Shown in pieces: positions 30,516 to 43,311 of a stretch of 64,000 nucleotides of DNA. Position numbers and translations under genes: made by a program. Below the pieces are notes generated by a model. That model searched no databases. It was not told the DNA's origin and saw only the letters and a program-made list of their open reading frames with translations. How positions within the stretch are numbered: position 1 is the stretch's first letter; the number at the start of each line of letters is the position of its first letter. Source of the DNA: Hygrocybe punicea. Taxonomy: Eukaryota; Basidiomycota; Agaricomycetes; Agaricales; Hygrophoraceae. The DNA lies in contig OY744461.1 of assembly GCA_963556145.1 (NCBI GenBank), positions 2,418,001-2,482,000 of the forward strand. Direction: 5' to 3'.

Positions 30516-33500
30516 ATGCTCAAACAGCTCCCGTCCAGGGCCTTCGACATTTCTCGCTGCTTTCACTCGTCCACCTCTGCTTCTTCTGCTGTCGCCACCA
30601 AGCAACAACTTCGGCCTCCCAGCGTCACACCAACCAGAACGACGTCAAACAACCAAATCCATGAGACCCAAAAAATAGGCTTGCAACATGGTATTCCGTG
30701 TCTGTTCACCCGTAAAATATCCAAAATGCTCAATAATTCCCACTAGTTAAACGCAATGAGCTAGGCGTCCAATTACTTTCACGCAAGTTACATGCGCAGC
30801 TCTTCCCAAATGTCTCCTTTCCTCGCCCAGACCCGTCATACGTCCGCATCGCTCGTGAGCATCTCGAAATGCATGGTCTCGACCCCACAGAGGCTTCTGT
30901 CCTCCCGGACACAGCATTCACCCTTCCCCCACTCCAAGGCGCTACCATCGCTGAACATTTCCATCGCATCGGCACTCATACGGCACACCCCTGGCTTGCC
31001 CTCGCCACCTCCTTTGCTGCCGCGTCACTCCCTCCCAAGCCCGAGCAGTGGGACACCCAGCAGTCCGGCTGGACAAAGTATCACTACCGTCCAGACGGCT
31101 CCAGCTTCAGCGAGCATGTACCGTACCCTGCAGCTGAGGACGATACCCTCGTGTTCGACGTCGAGACGATGCCCAACTACCATCCCTACGCCGTCCTCGC
31201 GTGTGCAGCTTCTCGCACCTCGTGGTACGCGTGGATCTCTCCCTGGCTTTTGGGCGAGTCTGAAGACCCCCAGCAGCTCATCCCGCTAGGCGGTGCTATG
31301 CACCCGCGTGTCGTCGTGGGGCACAATGTCTCGTACGACCGCGCTCGCGTGCGAGAAGAATACGCCCTCGCGCGCACAGGTACACGTTTCCTTGATACTA
31401 TGGCACTCCATGTCGCTGTACGTGGCATCTCGTCCCACCAGCGTCCCGCCTGGATACGACACCGCCGTACGCAGCAAAAGGCCCAGGAGAGGCGCGAAGA
31501 GGTGGTTGAGGTGGTCGAGGGGCTCCTGCGCGACGTAAAACGCCGCCAGGCGAGCGAGGGAGACGCCACACGGCGCGAGGAGCTGCGCAGGATGCGTCTC
31601 GAGATGGAGGAAAGCCTTCCACAGCTCCAGACCGACACGGACACGGTCGAGGCGGAGGCGAAGCGCTGGGAGGACCTCACATCCGCCAATTCCCTTGCTG
31701 ACGTCGCTCGGCTGCACTGCGGGATCAGCATGGACAAGGAGGTGCGTGACGACTTTATGACGCATACTCCGGCCGAAATCGTCGACAATCTCCATGAGTA
31801 CATAAACTACTGCGCGACGGATGTTCACGTCACCCATTCTGTGTTCGCTCGCGTGCTCCCGGCGTTCCTCGACGCCTGTCCGAGCCCAGTGTCTTTCGCT
31901 GGCATGCTCGCAATGGGGTCTAGCTTCTTGCCAGTCAACGAGACCTGGGAGGTGTACCTTGTAGAAGCAGAGCGTGTCTACAAGGAACTCGAGGCAAAAG
32001 TGAAGACAAGGCTTGTGGAGCACACGGAAAACGCACGTACGATGATGGAGGGCGGCGAATGGAAGGACGATGTGTGGCTTAGTCAGCTTGACTGGACGCC
32101 CAAGGTAGCGAGCGCGTCCAGAGGAGTATATCCTCCTGACGAGGTGTGTGCTGTGTTTGTTCTAGCAGCATTTGTCTTTGACTTGGGATTCTCAGGGCGC
32201 TGCAACGACAGAGTCAGACCCAAGTCAGGCCTCACAACAACAGCTCCCCACTTGGTACATCCAACTCGTTGCAGGTCCACTAGAAAAATTTACCATCGAA
32301 CGCATCCTCCCGCTGCTACTTAACCTCTCCTTTGACACACATCCGCTGCAGCACACCGTATCTGAGAAGTGGCACTTTTGCTCTGGCGGCGTCGTCTCTC
32401 GTCTTCCAAGTGCCGGCAAGACCAAGACTGCACGCTTACTAGGTCCCACCCACGGGCTGCCATATCTTAAGAATGGTCGTATGGGCGCTAACGACCTCCC
32501 ACTCGCAATGGCTCTCTGTAGTGGAGATCTCTCTGGTCATACTGCCGAATGTGTGCTCAACCTCGCAAAGCGTACGTTCGAGAACACCGATTCCGCACAC
32601 ATCTCAGACGACCCGTGGTTGCGGCAACTCGATTGGACGCCTCTCGTATCCGCAAACCGCCCGGGATCCATACGCCCAAAGGATTCTGCTCAGAAATCTC
32701 TCAAACCTATCCCTGTGCTGTGGCCCAAGTGGTACTGGGACTTGACTAAGCCGAAGAAAGGCTTCTTACCTGGTACACTCGATGTCACTGTGCGCAACCG
32801 TATCGCGCCGCTCCTCCTCCGGCTCTCCTGGCTCGGCTGGCCGCTCTTCCACTCGCGCGAACACGGCTGGATCTTCCGTATCTCAACCAACAACGGCACC
32901 TCCGCCTCTCCCGCCGCTATCACGAAATCCACCGCCACAACCCGCACCCCCGCACTCGAGTTCCATGACCCCGCAGATGACGTGCTTCAGGAGGCCACGC
33001 TGCGCGGCGGGTTCACGTTTCACAAGCTCCCGCATAAGGACGGCGAGAGCGCGAATGTCGGGAGCCCACTCGGCAAAGCGTTCATCCCGTATGCCCTAGA
33101 CGGGACACTGCGCAGCCCTGGGGACGAGGCCCGTGAGGCACTCGAGATGAGTGCCCAGTGCAGCTACTGGATCGGCGCCCGTGACAGAATTTCGAAGCAG
33201 GTAGTGGTGTGGCAAGATCGGGAGCGCGGAGTCGATGTTGGGCTCCGTGCGGGGGAAGGGGGGTCGGGAAAGTGGGGGATGATCCTGCCGCAGGTGATCA
33301 CGATGGGCACGGTCACGCGTCGCGCAATTGAGAAGACGTGGCTGACGGCTAGCAACGCGAAGGCGAACCGGGTCGGATCGGAGCTGAAAGCGATGGTTCG
33401 TGCGCCTCCGGGGTACGCAATCGTCGGCGCCGATGTCGACTCTGAGGAGCTGTGGATCTCGAGCTGCATGGGTGATGCGCAGTTTGGGATGCACGGCGCT

Positions 33501-34661
33501 ACCGCCCTCGGGTGGATGACGCTGGAGGGGACCAAGGCGGCTGGTACGGACCTGCACTCCAAAACTGCCGCAATATTGAGAATATCACGCGACCAGGCCA
33601 AAGTGTTCAATTATGCGCGGATATACGGCGCAGGAATGCGGCATGCGGTATTGCTGCTCCTGCAAAGTAACGCAGCGATGCTACCCGAAGAGGCGCAGAA
33701 ACTCGCCCAGAACTTGTATGCGTCGACCAAGGGTAGGAACACGCACCGGGCAGACATGTTCGGGCGCAAGTTCTGGTACGGAGGTACGGAGAGCTTCGTC
33801 TTCAACAAACTCGAGGAGATCGCGCTTTCGGACCGCCCGCAGACCCCTGCGCTTGGGTGTGGCGTAACATACGCGTTATCAAAGGAGTACCTCCCAGCAG
33901 AGTTTGGCGCGGACTACATGCCATCGCGAATCAACTGGGTCGTGCAGTCTTCGGGGGTGGATTACCTGCACTTGCTCATTGTAGCGATGGAACACCTGAT
34001 CGCCAAGTACGCCATCGATGCGCGGTACCTCATATCCGTGCACGACGAACTGCGGTACCTCGTCGCCGAGTCGGACCGGTATCGCGCAGCACTTGCATTG
34101 CAGATTGCGAACCTGTGGACGCGGAGCATGTTTGCGTACAAACTAGGAATGGACGACCTGCCACAGGGTGTGGCGTTCTTTTCAGCAGTGGATGTGGATA
34201 ACGTGCTCCGGAAGGAGGTAGATATGCCATGCGTTACACCTTCACAGCGAATCCCCATTCCGCCAGGTGAGAGTCTGAATATTGAGCAGGTGCTTGCAAA
34301 AACAGGTGGGGGGTCATTGTGGAAGGATGGACGGTCAATGGAAGAGGATGATGATGGTACTACGCGGGATCTGGAAGGCACACTCGAGGGGTACATGGAA
34401 TCTGATTGCTTGTTGCATCGTGCGGAGTCGGCGGCATTTCTTCGTGCGCAAGCGACGACTGAGTTGGGTGAGGTGAAGTACCTGGCGCAGCGAGTGTCTG
34501 GGAAAAAGTCTGTGGCTGGTAGAGGTGGGGGAAGGCGGGGCACTTCAGCTAACGGGAAGGCGGGGAAGAAGAAGGCTCCGGTGGGCAATGGGGATGGCAT
34601 GGATTGGGGAGCAGCTGTTGAGGAGATGTTGAATTTGAGTAGTGACCGTATCTCTGAATAA
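30516..34661 (+). CDS. MIP1: mitochondrial DNA polymerase gamma, catalytic subunit
   Basis: Three exons (30516-30690, 30747-32143, 32196-34661; introns 56 and 52 nt) encode 1345 aa. The N-terminus MLKQLPSRAFDISRCF is an Arg/Ser-rich presequence for mitochondrial import. The 3'-5' exonuclease motifs are VFDVETM (Exo I), VVGHNVSYDRAR (Exo II) and YCATDVHVTH (Exo III). The family A polymerase motifs are VGADVDSEELWISS (A), RDQAKVFNYARIYGAG (B) and SVHDELRYLV (C). The C-terminal ~150 residues (Gly/Lys-rich RGGGRRG and KAGKKK) are the variable tail typical of fungal Mip1. The enzyme replicates and proofreads mtDNA. Intact, with codon use and GC content higher than the surrounding transposons. Its start lies 47 bp after the tRNA. 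Confidence 0.96.
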
Positions 34662-35108
34662 CCGTGACGGCGCTTTGGCGATATTCCAGAGTAAGCTTGG
34701 GGATACCTTGATTACATTCACGTCGAGCTCGATTCAAGTCATAGTACCAATCACACTTGTGCAGAAACAGTAGTAACTGAGTAGAAGCAAGGTATATGGG
34801 TATCATCAATTTATATAAGGTACAATCCCTAAAGCTACTCGATACAGTCGAGTGTCGCTGACACAGTCGTCTACAGCAAGAAACTACCGAAAACAATAAA
34901 GAGCAACGACTACAGATAAAGATACAGAAATTAGTGCTGAGAGTGAAGGGGAGAACTAATTATTGGAGTGCAGGAAAGGCGGAGAGGGGGTATTTCGGCT
35001 CTAACTAAATCGTCCAGTACAGTAAGGTGAGATGGGGTTGCAATGTTGGTGTTCCGGGATGATGTAAACGTTATAGTAGGTCTGGGAATTCCAATACTTG
35101 AGAATGTT
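34662..35108. other. 3' intergenic region between convergent genes
   Basis: AT-rich spacer between MIP1 and the convergent DUF6699 gene. It contains a TATATAAGG-like stretch but no gene signal. Confidence 0.4.
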
Positions 35109-35883
35109 TCAGGATCGCACGGCAGAAGACAGCTGAACGTCCCAGCGATCGGACCCGTCTGTGGCTCTGCTCAAGCCTACAATAAAAATGTTGGGAAAGA
35201 CAAAGTCCAGCCTCTTCATGCCTTGTGCCCGTTCAGAAATATCTCGCAATGTGCGTTGGTTGAACGCAAATGCAGAACTGGACTGAATGGTGGCGGGAAA
35301 CATGACGAATTCGTCCTTGCTCACACGATGATGAAAGAATGCGTGCATATTCGCGAGCACGTCGCGAACAGTCACACCTGTTGGGTTGCAAATTTCGACG
35401 GTCCATCTTGGGAAACCGGGAACGTTGATGCACACACGCGCTGATCGTGGAGCGACCGCTTGTTCGTTCATCACGCTCGGCGGGAAGCATGGCCTGAAGC
35501 GGAGGTTCACGAAAGGATGCATGAGATTGAAAAGTAGACGACCCTCGCGGTCGTATACTAATACAGGATGCAGAGCAGGCGGGCCAGACCTTGGGTTCGG
35601 GGTGGCAATGCCATCTAAAATAGCTATTCAGGGGGCTGAACTCAAAAGAAAATCCAATTATGGACGTACGGTGGAAAGCATTTCCGGTGTTTGAACCACT
35701 GGGAAGTGGTACCGATGTGATAGATGGCGTGGTCGGGCTCCAGGACACAGTTTGACCAGGGATGAAGAGAGATTGGTCAACGGTGTGGTCGGACCAAGCC
35801 GATGAGACCGTCTGTGACTGTGATCCCCACACTTTGGCGGAGGCATCGCTATGAATCGTCGTCGGTGATGCGGCATAGTGCAT
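35109..35883 (-). CDS. DUF6699 protein (third of three)
   Basis: Two exons (35883-35670 and 35614-35109; intron 35615-35669, 55 nt). The N-terminus MHYAASPTTIHSDASAKVWG is Ser/Thr-rich. After the splice the domain begins with PALHPVLVYDREGRLLFNL, then ARVCINVPGFPRWTVEI, TGVTVRDVLANMHAFFH and the C-terminal MKRLDFVFPNIFIVGLS. This is the DUF6699 pattern of the two other copies. It lies tail to tail with MIP1. Function unknown. Confidence 0.78.
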
Positions 35884-36670
35884 GTTGGGCGAGTCAGAGG
35901 AAGTTCGTGGGGAGGGAGGGGTGATGGGTTGGTGATTTTTGAGTCATGTTTAGTCTGCTAGGTCAACGTCTTATACGAAGGTCGGTGGACCCACCCGCGA
36001 CCACAAACATTGGGCGCACGACACAAGCGCGTACTAGTCTAGGGTCCAACATGGGGCGGGAAGCGGGATGTGAGTCACTACGGGTCCGTTGAAAATCGGT
36101 CGAACCGTAAAAGGCATTTTAGTCGGGTGTTAGTGCAAAATTGGAAGTAATTCCCACACCTGTCAGCGCCAACAAGTTAATGGGCGGACATTATTAGTGG
36201 GCGCAATGTCAGCTGTCGGGTCATCGACCCCAATATTAATGTTGGGCGCCAATCTTCGAGAGCGTCCCCGAACCTCGAGGACGGTTATATCAGCGTTTTG
36301 CGTAATCAATTCCCACAAGGCGTCACGGGTCCGAATGTCAATTTGTGCAGGTCCGACAGGTCGTGATCATCTCTCGCTGAAGGAATAGATTGTCCACATC
36401 AACTTCTGAGTCCGCTAGACCTTCCACGGCGTCAGTACGCCAGACCGCAAGCCAGGTTCCCATGTCAACGAGAACGAGTCACAGCTACCATGACGAGAAC
36501 GAATGATAAAGCGACCGTAAATGTGAACACTTCCGGTCACGGTTGATGAGTCTAGTGTGGAGGGTCAAGCGCATGCACAAGGTGAGCGGCGTCCATGTTT
36601 AGCCATCTCTCATGCGCGGAGTCGCCGCAGACAAAGCGAACGACGGCGACAACAATCACAACACCTCTGT
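35884..36670. other. intergenic region left of KDZ-2
   Basis: About 0.8 kb with no coding signal. It ends in the target site CTCTTTCC (36671-36678) of KDZ-2. Confidence 0.45.
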
Positions 36671-36678
36671 CTCTTTCC
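36671..36678 (+). repeat. target site duplication of KDZ-2, left copy
   Basis: CTCTTTCC, repeated exactly at 55595-55602. Confidence 0.9.
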
Positions 36679-36906
36679 CACCTGTGAAGCCCAACTAACG
36701 CCTCCTATTAGAGGTGGACAAGGGTCTGTGTCCCTCTCTAAGTCGAGGGGTTTAGGGTGCGGTAGGGCCTCCTCCTATATTTCTCAGGTAGAGTGGGTGT
36801 AATATAGAGCGTAGTTTTGGTCTCTGTTTGTAGTCATTGTGGTTGTCATTGGCAACCATACCTGAGCTCATCGTGTCAGGCGATGAGCTCGACTTTGTCA
36901 CTAAAA
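36679..36906 (+). repeat. KDZ-2 left TIR
   Basis: 228 bp, inverted copy at 55367-55594. Its inner part holds a perfect palindrome with 10-bp arms (GAGCTCATCG...CGATGAGCTC, near 36864-36890) and a smaller GGTTG...CAACC hairpin. Confidence 0.9.
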
Positions 36907-36972
36907 TTTGATCTCTTTACTAAAATTGAGACCAGACACAAGAAAAAATGTAAGACTACGATATGATAGAGT

Positions 36973-39900
36973 TTAACTGTCTATAGAAACCTGGATAACA
37001 CTGTGCAGGGCTTGTCCAATAGCTTCATCCTCCTCATCGGCCACTTCATCTTCATCCAGCTCAATGTCCTCTGTATCGGGGTGTGATTGGGTGGGGTCTT
37101 CATCGTCTTCGGCATCGCTTTCTGTTGTGGTCTCCACATCACTGTGAGCATGTTGACCAGGGGTGATTGTACCGGTGAAACCATGTAGCTTTGCAATATT
37201 CTTGAAGCGGCGCATGTGTTGTCCATCAAATCGACAGCGTTCTGTGCGATACAACTTGATTTGGTGTGATAGAAGGGGATCTAATTCTCGATATTGGGCT
37301 TCCTTCTTGCGTAAGTAGCGTCGCTCGTCTCGGATGTAAGTAATCACCCTAGGGATCTCAATGTTGAGACGGTCAATTTCTTCCTTTGCTCGCTGAATTT
37401 TGAAATACAAGTCCATAGCCATGCGACCAGCTGGGCGTGCCCAAGGGCGTGTCCGAACATCCTGTCGGGCGTCTCGTAAGAGGTCGAATTCAGAGAGAAA
37501 GACATAATTGACAACGTCTTTCCACTGCAGAGTTGGTCGGGGCGGGTCAATTTCTTGTGCTGCAGCATTGTAACGGTCCAAAGCAGCCCGGACAGCCTTG
37601 GAACGTGCTTGGAGAGCTTTCGCAATGTGTTTACGGAGCTTGTATCCTAAGCACATAGTAAGCGGACACTGTCAATATAAAGAATACATTTCATACCTGT
37701 CTGGGACATATTCATTTTTGTAAGCTCAAAAATCCGTGCAACCACCAGGCTCTCGAGATTATCGAGTGCTTTTTGATATTTTCGTGCCACAACAAGTTTG
37801 GCTGCCGCCCGCCAATTAGGGCTCCCAATCTTCCACCGCTCCGTGATTTCGAGTTTCTTCTCCAGATCCTGCACAGATTGCAGGTTTTTTTCATAGACTT
37901 CAAGTGCATGACGACGGTTAGTCTCTAGTGAACGAGTGTTATCGCGATTCCCTCGCGACATGGTCTGAGGTGTAGCTTGTACCCATAACTGCTGAGCCGC
38001 TTCAAGGGTTTTCCTACTGCACATCAGTTTGTCATAGTCAATAAGAAGTCAACCACATACTGGCTCGCTTGGAGAGCAACCAGCTTTTGACAGTATTCCA
38101 TCTCTAAGGTCTCAACCACTGGCTCGGTTTTCAAACCCTGCAGGTATTCTCTCTCTTCGGAGAGCCATCTCTTGAACACAGAATCATCATCAATGGAAAG
38201 ATCCCTCTTGGCCTTTTCCAGGGCAATGGGGGCGGTGCAGAGAATCTCGAGTGCTCGTTTGTAGTTATTTAGGAGGAACGTGCCTTCGGAATCAATTCAG
38301 CCCGGTGATCAATAATAAGAAAAACCTTACGTACTCAGGGACTGATAAATATCTGTCTTGTCCATGTGCTGAAAATAGGTAACAATGTCTTGGTGGCGAT
38401 GGAAACGGCTTGAATGGCGCTGTGAAGCTGCCAGTGCATTTGATCGAGAGAATGCAGGCTCACAACCCTCAAGGTCTTCAAGGCCAAGTCCTTCGGTATA
38501 TGTTGCAAGGTGCGAAAGCTGGCAAATTCGGTTATGTGCGTGCCCATGGAAGGCACCAACAAGGGATGTGTAATTTTGTCGAAGTGCCTGAGGTCCGAGA
38601 TCACTTTGATTAAGTGTGGTGGAAAATTTGCAGCCGATATCATAGCCCCCGCCAAGGTTCGAGCCAAAAATATTGATCATTTTTTCAACCACGGCGAGTG
38701 GATACTTAGCCCTATGCATTATAAATGCTATTAGCAAGAATTACCTGAAAAATTATTTAAAAAAAGCTCACAACTCGCCGCTGCGCACCATGTCAACAAT
38801 CACAAGCGTAAAACCATGCCAACATAGTGCAAGAAAGATCCCAGTCTCGTCAAACACCCCCCACATACGTTTGGTGACATCCGTAGACATATTGTGCCAG
38901 CGGTGAGCACAGGGATTCAGTTCAGTGGTTTGGTCCAAGTCATCTGTGTCGTTCTGGGTTTCACGGCCTCAGAGAGTGGGCATGTAGATATTTCTCAAGA
39001 GCACATACCTTTGTTGTTTGAGTCGGCATCATTTCTTGCTCAACATCTTTAGCCCACTTATCCACATCATCTCTCGGTATGTAGTAATCTGTCTTCAGTG
39101 TACGAGGGTCGTAACGTTCAATAACTGGTCCAATTTGTTCTTCGGTAACTTCATCAGGGGATCCACGCCGGAGGATTCGTTTCAGGGAATCATTGCCATC
39201 CATGGTAAATAGCATGTTGAACTTCAGTGTACGTTCATCTTTGAGTTTGTACGTACAGGCAGGGCATGCGTTGCCCAAGCGCCAGTCATGGGAGTCACGT
39301 TGAAGAGCAGCCCGGACAAGAGAGTCGACCCTGCGCCGTATATCTAGATACAGATCATATGCGATTGAAAATTGCTGTGAAAGCCAACGCTCAAAGGGTA
39401 CCTGGTGCTTTATGTTGAGAAAGTAAGGATTGATAGCAAACTGGTCTTACTGAGTGCATATCGCAAAGTGTCTTAACATACGACTGAACCGAGACATGAG
39501 GGCAACGTAAATGTGAGAGGCGGAAAAACTCCATTGCACGGATGGTGATTGCAACTGATGGATTCAAGGGGGAACATGGAAGATAACCTTGCCGGACGAG
39601 GCAGGCTGCGATTGTTGGGTCTGTTGAAAGTATGGGTGCTCTTCGTAGCTGAACGTCTTCTAAATGCTTAGTGTATGGAATTTCAAGAACATTAGGAGCT
39701 CTTACCAAATAGATCGACCACCCGCACAGCATGTGCATGTGTCGATGCGATGTCCTCATCCTCGTGTATAGAATCATCACGTTTGGCCTCTTTGAAACTC
39801 CAAGTCATGTAAGCCTTGACAATCCCTTCAATTTGCTTCTCAAAAGCTTCAGTGCGTTTGCGTGTTTGGTCCCGGCGTGTCCGCCAATCTTTAGCACGTT

Positions 39901-40366
39901 TCCGCCTGACCAAAGATTGTTAAATATATATGCATTAAGATCATTGTATTCTTACCTCCGGATTCCCGAAACAAGTGTCTCCAGCTCTTCCTCGACATCC
40001 TGCAGTTCACCGCCAGCGTGACTCAGCTCAATTCTTTCATCCCCTGCCAGTATCTCGTCAAGCATCGCAAAATCAACATCAAGGTTGGATGGACTGTCTT
40101 CCATCACCATAGTGAGCAAATTTTCATCCTCTGTGACTGATAGTGAACTTTGGAAGACCATCGTGTGATATATCAGACATACCTGGCTGTGATGCTTGAA
40201 TCTGATCAGCTGTGATAAGTTTTGCCGCTGTGATTTGTTTCCGCCCCAAGGTCTTGCTCTGAAGCCATGCCTTGGATTTATGGCGCGTTGAGATTTCCTT
40301 GACATACTTGGACGATGTGGAAGCCCGTTGACAAGGCATGAGGCGGATGTGGTCTGAGTCTGTCAC
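36973..40366 (-). CDS. KDZ transposase with CxC1-type cysteine cluster
   Basis: Multi-exon gene; start at 40366 (MTDSDHIRLMPCQ) or 40339, stop at 36973. The N-terminus is basic (SSKYVKEISTRHKSKAW). A coiled region follows, then the CxC1 cluster (DVQLRRAPIL, TIAACLVRQGYLPCSP, FFRLSHLRCPHVSVQSYVK) and a CPAC motif (GNACPACTYKL). The RNase H-fold core has Asp in FTMDGNDSLKR, GGYDIGCKFSTTL, HGHAHNRICQLS and the Glu-rich EGLGLEDLEGCE. The C-terminal 400 residues are long helices and an acidic tail (DIELDEDEVADEEDEA). This matches the Kyakuja-Dileera-Zisupton family and is the mobilising enzyme of the element. No frame defects were noticed. Confidence 0.9.
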
Positions 40367-40664
40367 ATGTGCCAGCTGGACTCGAAAGTCTTTTCCCGCA
40401 CAAACAGAAACTCCCTACATGTTCACCTTCAATCCTCGTCTTTATGCATGAACAGACTACTCCATAGCATGTTCACCTTCTTTCCTTCAGGTCTTTACTA
40501 ACCCGTGTCTTTATATCTGTACACACAAATGAACAACTCCCGACATTATTTATATTGTGGTCTCTTATTGTGCAAACACTTCTGTTCCATTTAATTGAGC
40601 AACATATTGCATACAAAAACAAATGGGTTACAATATGGGAATGCAAGAAAAAGGGACACCAAAA

Positions 40665-41481
40665 TCAAGTTGAGATAGGAGGGGGTAGAACAAAGATTTC
40701 CGAGGCCATATAATATCGAACAAATGAATGATTCGCCATGCTAAGGGAGTCTGCCTGTTCCATGACTCCTCCTGCCGCATCACCGATTCCTTTGAGAGCT
40801 TCGGTCCTAGCCAAATGAGTCAGAAACCAGTAACCCTCAGATCAATCAACAAGAACGTACTCTCCAATATAAACACCTGGATGTCTGCCCCGGACGATGA
40901 CCCAATAGGTGTGCCTTGCATTTGGTCTGGGGTTCAAGGGCGTTCCCAGCGTGGAGGGCGTTCCTGGCATGGAGGGCTGAGCAGTGGTAGTCATCGTGTT
41001 TCCATTCCCAGGTGGGCCAACTCTGCCTGCCTGCTTAGCTCGCTCCCAAGCAGCATTGGCTTCTTGCAGAGAATTGTACCCGGTGTATCGGCTGTGTGGA
41101 AAGCCTGATGTTGCAGCGTTCGTCTCATCCCTGAAAGTTGGAATGTCAGGAACAGTAGCAGACGAACTTGAAGGAATGCAACTTACCAGGTCGAGAAGAC
41201 CCCAAGATGCCGCCCGTTGGTGACAACGTAAGCAACACGGCGTCCTCCGGATCTGGTGTGGGACTGAGCAGGAAGGGGACCCGGGGACCTCACTTGGACT
41301 TGTTGGCTGTATAGCGGTGGGCTGGGGTCATCATGCGATCCAACGGCCTCATGGGAGTCAGGAGAGCCGTTGTTTTCCATCAAAGTTACCGATGCCATTT
41401 GCAAGGCAATATCTAAGTAAGTAAGCACATAATTGTAAGAGAAGGGGCATTAAAAGAAGTAGAAATACCTGTTTTTTTCAT
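40665..41481 (-). CDS. two-domain viroplasmin/RNase H1-N-like protein
   Basis: Four exons by frame: from MKKT (41481), spliced into DIALQMASVTLMENNGSPD. The first domain reads RRVAYVVTNGRHLGVFSTW, continued after an intron by DETNAATSGFPHSRYTGYNS and LQEANAAWERAKQAG. A Pro/Thr linker follows (MPGTPSTLGTPLNP). The second domain reads HTYWVIVRGRHPGVYIGE, continued after an intron by TEALKGIGDAAGGVMEQADS and FVRYYMASEIFVLP, stop at 40665. The pattern YxVxxGRxxGVF...W...GFPxxxYxGYxSxxEA is that of the RNase H1 N-terminal / viroplasmin domain, which binds RNA:DNA hybrids. Here the RNase H catalytic domain is absent and the second domain is degenerate (it lacks the GFPxxxYKxY half). A role in binding nucleic acid for the transposon is inferred. 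Confidence 0.78.
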
Positions 41482-41777
41482 AGCAGGACAGAACCGATTG
41501 TCGTGGGGAGAGAGAGAAGTAGCGGTTGGTAAGGTTATTTGAAAAAGGAAAAGTATGCTGGAAATTCCCGTCGGTTGTTGCTGAGTGAACATCAAACGGC
41601 ATCGGAGACCTACCCCAAAAAAAAATCGGCAAATTTGGCCAAGTATGGTATGGACATGTTCGTCTCGCTTGTCAGTGTAAATTAGGGACGCTGTGTTCTA
41701 AAAATAAATAAATACTCACTAGCCTAAGTAATCCCCCCAAATCAACGAACCACAACCCAGTCAGAGACCATAAATCT

Positions 41778-43311
41778 GTGATGAACAGCGGCAACCCTAC
41801 TCCAGCAATTAATACCACAGACCCAGCTCCAGTGACAAGCAGTGGAGACCTTCCAGCGACGAATGGCGGAGACAAACCCACAACAAACGGCGGAGACCAA
41901 CCCACAACAAACAGCGGAGACCCAGCGACGAATGGTGGAGACCTGAATCCAGCAGGGGGCATGGCAAATGGTGGGGGCCTGGCTTCAGCGGCAAGCACGG
42001 CAAATAGTGTGGACCCAGGCCCTGTGAGCGCCAGAGATGGTGGCATGATGAATGGTCAAGCGCCAAATGGTGGAGACCTGGCTGGTGGGGACCTGACTCT
42101 AGTGGTGAGCCCAACGAATAGTGGAGATCCAGCTCCAGTGGCAAGCACGACGCAAGCAAGCACGACGAATAGCGTGGACCTGGCTCCAGCTGTCAGCACC
42201 ACAAATGGTGGAGACCCAGCTCTGGCAGAGAGCAGCGGAGACCCCACTCCAGCAACTGCACCAGGAGGAACCAGCGAGACACAAGAAAATCAAAGTCATG
42301 AGGACGCACCAAGGGACAACAATTGGGCTACGAGGAACCCAACGCGGGATGTCATACCTGCCCGATCCAGGCCGAAACGAAAACTCACCAAGGCACAGTT
42401 GGCATCGCGCAAACTGGCAGCTGAGAGCAAGAGCGCCAGCCGGGCTCTTCTCATGCAGGATGTAGACAAATACCTTGAAGCGCTGGATGTCAAGGTGAAG
42501 GAGATTGCTGATGAGCACAACGTCAAACCAGAATTTGTGAAGAAGCTTATCAATCCTGTTACAACATACAAAAAAACCCGCGCACCTACCCTGCCCAATG
42601 CGATTGCACACTTCAAAGCTATGGAAGTGAACGAGAGTGAGTTCTTGACGCTAAAGCATAGTACTTACTTGCTAATCACTAATACCAGGTTTACCAACGG
42701 GTGAAAAACTGAAGTTAGCAGAGCTCAAGAGGATGGCCAATGAAGATGACACCTACAAAAATCTCTCCCCCGAAGAACAGAAACGCCTGAAAGATGAAGT
42801 TTTGAAGTATCGCGACCTGAAAAGAAGTGGTGCCCGACCCTCGAATCGTGCCGCCGCACAGGATATCCGCTTCACAGTTGAAAACATTACTTCTGAGGTT
42901 AGGGCGACATTAGTATTTCATCTTGTATTACTCAGCTGATAAATCCGAATCATTAGCTTGATAGTCTGTCAGAGCACACGGGAATATATGCCTTTTTCTT
43001 CCTGAGCCGTGGCCATGTTGATGATGCGGCGAAACCGGCTTGGTTTGGGACTGCCGAGTGCGACATTTTCATGCGGGAAACATTGAACTTGGATCCATTG
43101 GACATTACGCGAATGTTCGAACAGTGGGCTTGTGCAAGGGAAAAAAGTAAGTGTTGCTCCGAGTCATATAATGTCGTTGTCGGCCGACGTACGTGACAGA
43201 TACTGTTGACCACGATACTCTGGCATCCATTCGGAAGGAATGCACCAAGATGATACTCACTGGCCTTCCACAGCGTAAAGCGCCAAAATACGATTTCGTC
43301 GAATTCTCGTA
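41778..43311 (+). CDS. repeat-rich hypothetical protein of KDZ-2
   Basis: Four exons (first ends near 42638; others near 42689-42897, 42957-43145 and 43200-43311) encode about 450 aa. The first 160 residues are low-complexity repeats of the type TNGGDPA / SGDPAPVAS (about 10-12 residues per unit). The second half is charged and helical: KRKLTKAQLASRKLAAES, QDVDKYLEALDVKVKEIA, NKL-type NVKPEFVKKLINPVTTY, NLSPEEQKRLKDEVLKYRDL. The C-terminal exons give GIYAFFFLSRGHVDDAAKP and ILTGLPQRKAPKYDF. I do not recognise the family. It is in the central gene block, head to head with the viroplasmin-like gene (about 300 bp between start codons). Confidence 0.65.

Noticed and set aside
31186..32023. Two long minus-strand frames over MIP1
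   Set aside because: Shadows of the GC-rich MIP1 exon 2; no independent motif.
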